NCBI GenBank assembly: GCA_900769965.1
Contig: CAAGIQ010000197.1
Location: 1-17,302 of the forward strand
DNA length: 17,302 nucleotides
Source: Bacilli bacterium
GTDB lineage: Bacteria; Bacillota_I; Bacilli_A; RFN20; CAG-288
Direction of reading: 5' to 3'
In this document: piece after piece, positions 14,670 through 17,302 of the stretch
How the letters are laid out: every line of letters starts with the position of its first letter
Position numbering within the stretch: position 1 is the stretch's first letter
Made by a program: the position numbers and the translations under genes
The notes under the pieces: model-generated
Told to the model about the DNA's origin: nothing
The model's input: the letters and a program-made list of their open reading frames with translations, nothing else
The model's database searches: none

Positions 14670-15478
14670 CTTTTCACCTTCTTAACTGCACAAGTTTCTA
14701 AAACTACAGGTTTCTCCTCTTCTTTCTTTAAGGAGATACCATATTCTTTATGAATCCACTCGTAACCTTCGTTTTCGACCCTGTTAACAAGATCTCCATC
14801 CCCGGTTACAGCGATTCTTCCATCGACCATGATGGCGGTTTTATTAGGTTTAATAAGTTCGAATAGTTTAGCGTAGTGAGAGATAACTATAAACGACATT
14901 CCTTCGTTCTTCTTTTCAACAATCGCATCGCTAACTAGTTTCAACGCATCGACATCTAGACCGGAATCGATCTCATCTAAAAGAGCTAAAGCTGGATTTA
15001 AAAGAAGCATTTGAAGAATCTCGTTACGCTTCTTTTCACCACCTGAGAAGCCTTCGTTAAGGTGACGCGAATTCATCTCGCTTGGAAGATTAACTTTCTT
15101 ATAACCGTTCTCTAAGGCTTTGTAGAATTCAAATAGAGAGATTGGATTATCTCTATGAGAATTAAGCATCTGCTTAAAGAAGTCCATATTGATTACACCT
15201 TCGACTTCAGGTGGGTTTTGGAAAGCTAAAAAGATACCTTTTTTAGATCTTTCATCCGGTCCTAACAAAGCTAGTTCTTCCCCATCGTAAAGAATAGATC
15301 CTTTAGTGATCTTATAGCGAGGATGACCCATCAATGTATTTAACAAAGTTGATTTACCATGACCATTTGGTCCTAAAAGAGCGAGAGTATCACCTTTAGA
15401 TATCTCTAAGTTCACTCCTTTTAATATTTCTTTTCCATCCACTTCGACGTGGAGATCTTTTATTTTTAAAGTTTCCAT
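14666..15478 (-). CDS. sufC: SUF system ATPase SufC
   Basis: SufC is an ABC-type ATPase that drives shape changes in the SufB-SufD scaffold. The 270-residue protein has Walker A GPNGHGKST (36-44), a Q-loop near FQNPP (86-90), the ABC signature FSGGE (144-148) preceded by LNEG, and Walker B LALLDEIDSG (164-173) with catalytic E169. H201 is the switch histidine (ISHYAKL). RHLNEGFSGGEKKRNE is typical of SufC. A charged tail of about 20 residues (KKEEEKPVVLETCAVKKVKR) extends beyond the usual end. It is the first gene of the operon; the ribosome binding site GGAAGGA is 12 or more bases from the ATG. The TGA stop overlaps the sufD start. Confidence 0.96.
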   Translation of the reverse strand: METLKIKDLHVEVDGKEILKGVNLEISKGDTLALLGPNGHGKSTLLNTLMGHPRYKITKGSILYDGEELALLGPDERSKKGIFLAFQNPPEVEGVINMDFFKQMLNSHRDNPISLFEFYKALENGYKKVNLPSEMNSRHLNEGFSGGEKKRNEILQMLLLNPALALLDEIDSGLDVDALKLVSDAIVEKKNEGMSFIVISHYAKLFELIKPNKTAIMVDGRIAVTGDGDLVNRVENEGYEWIHKEYGISLKKEEEKPVVLETCAVKKVKR

Positions 15479-15553
15479 AAAGTATAAAAATCCTTCCGCT
15501 AGATATTTTATTCTTTCTCTTTATTAAAAACAAGAAATATAGTAATTGAATGA

Positions 15554-15581
15554 ATTATATAATATATGTCAAAAAAGTCTA
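15554..15581 (-). promoter_or_regulatory. Promoter of the suf-mnmG operon
   Basis: On the minus strand a perfect TATAAT (plus positions 15554-15559) lies 16 bp downstream of TAGACT (15576-15581). Predicted start is near 15547, about 69 bases before sufC. An alternative is the perfect TTGACA at 15567-15572 with a poor -10, TCAATT, 17 bp on. I see no IscR- or Fur-like palindrome and no riboswitch in the short leader. Confidence 0.5.
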
Positions 15582-15761
15582 CGAGATGTATTATAAAGAA
15601 TAATTTTATTTTAGATATATTTTTAATCATAGAATAATTTTATTAAATTACATGTTTTTTACGCCCCGATTTCCGTCTTATTTAACCGCTAGAAAAAGCG
15701 CAGAAAAGCTAAGATAAATAGGAATCATAATATTACAAATATTAAGCATATATTTTCTATC

Positions 15762-15790
15762 TTGAAATTGAATTAAACTTATATTATTAT
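15762..15790 (+). promoter_or_regulatory. Promoter of the PrsA-like lipoprotein gene
   Basis: TTGAAA (15762-15767), a 17-bp spacer and TATTAT (15785-15790), each one base from consensus. Predicted start is near 15797, leaving about 23 bases of leader with AAGGAGGA (15808-15815), a strong ribosome binding site five bases before the ATG at 15820. Confidence 0.75.
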
Positions 15791-15819
15791 TAGATAGTTG
15801 AATATCAAGGAGGAAAGAT

Positions 15820-17302
15820 ATGAAAAAAAGTTTAGCATCATTATCTATCGTTTCCCTTCTCGCTTGCACAGCCTTAACCGGTTGTGGTGAAGGATATACC
15901 TATAGAGATGGTTATATGCTTTCCTTCAACGGAAAAGATTATACAGTCGAAGAATTGTTCGACCACTACAATCTTAAAACATCCGCTGGAGTCAAAGCTT
16001 ATTACGATGCTGTTGATAACGTTGCAATCGAGGCGACGATACCAACTACCACAGAAATGGAAAAATTAGTAACAAGTAGAATCGCTCAATTTAAAGAAAC
16101 CGCTGAACAAAACGCTAGTAGCAACGGTACTTCTTATAGTGAAGAACTCGAGAAGTCTCTTGAGAGCGAAAATGTTGACGATTTAGAAGAATTGGGTCAA
16201 AAATACTTGCTTACAAATAAAAAAGACAAGAGAAATAGCGATTATTACAGCAATGAAAACTACGCTAAGATGATTCCAAGTTTCATAGAAGAAACTGCTC
16301 CATATCACGTCAAGCACATCTTAGTTAAAGTCGATGCTACAGGAACCTTTGGTGGAAAGATTTCATCCACTAATGCTAAGAAGCTTTACAGCGTTGTTTC
16401 TAGATTAGCTTCCGGTAACGAAAGCTTTGGTACTATCGCTCACGACGCCAGTGATGACAATTCTGGTTCAACTTCTTCAGCTGCCTTATACGGTACTTTA
16501 GATCCTATGACAACTAAGACTGGATTCGTTTCCGAATTCAAATTTGGTGTCTACACCTACGATCACTTCTTTAACGATAATACCGATAACGGTAGCTACA
16601 ACTTACCAGAAGATCTATTCGGTGATAACTACTACCAATACGCTTCTTTATTAGACGGAAGAGCTTATGGTATTCCATATTCCGCTTTAACAAAGATCAA
16701 TGAATACGCTGATGTAACAACTGACGATAACGGACTTGAAGTCGAAGGTGCTGGTGAAGAATATTACCCACGTAACATCCTCTTCAACAACTATCTTAAC
16801 AACCACGGATTAAGCTTCATCTATCTCGATGATGAATCTGCTGCTGATCCTGTTTTAGCCGCTTCTTCTAGATTCCAAGCAACCTCGATTGCTTTAAAAG
16901 AATTAACAGAAGATACAGCCAATACAAGCCGTAAACACTTATCTAAGATTACAAATATTTCTAGTAAGAAGATTCTTTGCGATGAAAAAGGAAATCCAAT
17001 CTTAGTTACAAGAGCAGGAACTGGTTCTGGTGATTCCGGCTATGAAGGTTTACACTTCATCGTTATTGAAAAATCACCATACGCTCTCGGTCAATCTGAA
17101 GAAAGCTTAGTTAAGTACTATACCATCGATGACACGATCGAAAGAGTTGAAGATGATCCATCAACATACACATTCATCAACTGCGTTGAAACCAGCCGTG
17201 CTGATAGATCTACACGTTTAGCTAACCTTAAGAACAAGATTAAGGAAACCGATTCTAACGCTGACTTAACAATATTTAAAACAACTTTAAATAGCGCTAA
17301 AG
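15820..17302 (+). CDS. PrsA-like parvulin foldase lipoprotein (3' end outside window)
   Basis: The frame is open for 494 codons and runs off the window. Residues 1-22 are a lipoprotein signal peptide with lipobox LTGC, so C22 would be lipidated and the protein held outside the membrane. Residues 75-155 are helical and charged, like the N-terminal chaperone part of PrsA/SurA proteins. YHVKHILVKVDA (162-173) is a parvulin first strand, and GNESFGTIAHDASDDNSGS (199-217) with the following AALYGTLDPM and FVSEFK matches the parvulin middle. GYEGLHFIVIEKS (407-419) looks like the last parvulin strand, so the domain seems interrupted by about 160 residues. Role, if PrsA-like: cis-trans isomerisation of peptidyl-prolyl bonds and folding of exported proteins. 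The match is partial, so a pure chaperone without isomerase activity is possible. Confidence 0.75.
   Translation, partial: MKKSLASLSIVSLLACTALTGCGEGYTYRDGYMLSFNGKDYTVEELFDHYNLKTSAGVKAYYDAVDNVAIEATIPTTTEMEKLVTSRIAQFKETAEQNASSNGTSYSEELEKSLESENVDDLEELGQKYLLTNKKDKRNSDYYSNENYAKMIPSFIEETAPYHVKHILVKVDATGTFGGKISSTNAKKLYSVVSRLASGNESFGTIAHDASDDNSGSTSSAALYGTLDPMTTKTGFVSEFKFGVYTYDHFFNDNTDNGSYNLPEDLFGDNYYQYASLLDGRAYGIPYSALTKINEYADVTTDDNGLEVEGAGEEYYPRNILFNNYLNNHGLSFIYLDDESAADPVLAASSRFQATSIALKELTEDTANTSRKHLSKITNISSKKILCDEKGNPILVTRAGTGSGDSGYEGLHFIVIEKSPYALGQSEESLVKYYTIDDTIERVEDDPSTYTFINCVETSRADRSTRLANLKNKIKETDSNADLTIFKTTLNSAK

Larger units (their letters stand above)
15479..15819. other. Divergent intergenic region between sufC and the lipoprotein gene
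   Basis: These 341 bp hold the suf promoter on the left and the lipoprotein promoter on the right. The middle, about 15596-15761, is AT-rich with one more GC-containing patch at 15661-15700 that includes a 4-bp stem (CGCT/AGCG). No terminator, tRNA or convincing small gene is visible; the short open frames here lack ribosome binding sites. Confidence 0.6.

Noticed and set aside
1932..15478. Mycoplasma code with TGA as tryptophan
   Set aside because: TGA ends dnaB, rplI, sufC and sufU exactly where family lengths and overlaps predict, and tryptophans are TGG.
15479..15553. Riboswitch or T-box leader before sufC
   Set aside because: The leader is only about 70 bases, AT-rich, with no stable hairpin or terminator.
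15678..15869. Minus-strand 63-codon open frame upstream of the lipoprotein gene
   Set aside because: It overlaps the lipoprotein promoter and signal peptide, and has no clear ribosome binding site or domain.

Overview
The window is AT-rich bacterial DNA that looks like a small-genome member of the Bacillota (class Bacilli in the broad sense, for example Erysipelotrichales-, RF39- or mollicute-like lineages). The evidence is the Gram-positive SUF operon with SufU, a GdpP-type c-di-AMP phosphodiesterase beside rplI and dnaB, a WalJ-RlmH pair, AGGAGG-type ribosome binding sites and a PrsA-like lipoprotein. TGA is used as a stop (dnaB, rplI, sufC and sufU all end in TGA), so this is the standard bacterial code and not the Mycoplasma code. 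The lineage is an inference from gene content; no rRNA is present.

Layout from left to right. (1) 1-1931 is an accessory island: one minus-strand AAA ATPase/DUF4143 gene with its own terminator and promoter, three iteron-like repeats spaced exactly 33 bp apart across the promoter, and a 35-bp direct repeat on each side. (2) 1859-7133 is a tightly packed minus-strand operon, gdpP - rplI - dnaB - walJ - rlmH, with overlapping start/stop codons. In Firmicutes these genes lie close to the replication origin. (3) 7279-8635 holds two plus-strand genes of unknown function, a four-helix membrane protein and a membrane-anchored extracytoplasmic protein, separated by an intrinsic terminator. (4) 8668-8997 is a plus-strand Nfu-type Fe-S scaffold gene with its own extended -10 promoter. 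It converges on the next operon through a shared bidirectional terminator. (5) 9016-15581 is the minus-strand operon sufC - sufD - sufS - sufU - sufB - mnmG, which joins Fe-S cluster assembly to tRNA wobble-uridine modification. (6) 15762-17302 is a divergent plus-strand lipoprotein gene, cut by the window end, that resembles PrsA foldases but appears to carry a long insertion inside the parvulin domain.

How the genes work together. SufS takes sulfur from cysteine, SufU receives it, SufB/SufD/SufC build the cluster and Nfu can carry it onward, so almost all of the Fe-S assembly system is within 7 kb. MnmG needs no Fe-S cluster, but it modifies the same wobble uridine that is thiolated with desulfurase-derived sulfur, so its place at the end of the suf operon may be functional. 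The gdpP operon groups c-di-AMP turnover, ribosome protein L9, the replicative helicase, a WalJ hydrolase and 23S rRNA methylation.

The least ordinary parts are the repeat-flanked ATPase cassette with its 33-bp-periodic promoter repeats, the interrupted parvulin domain, the terminator abutting the start of the gene at 7811, and the short SufD.
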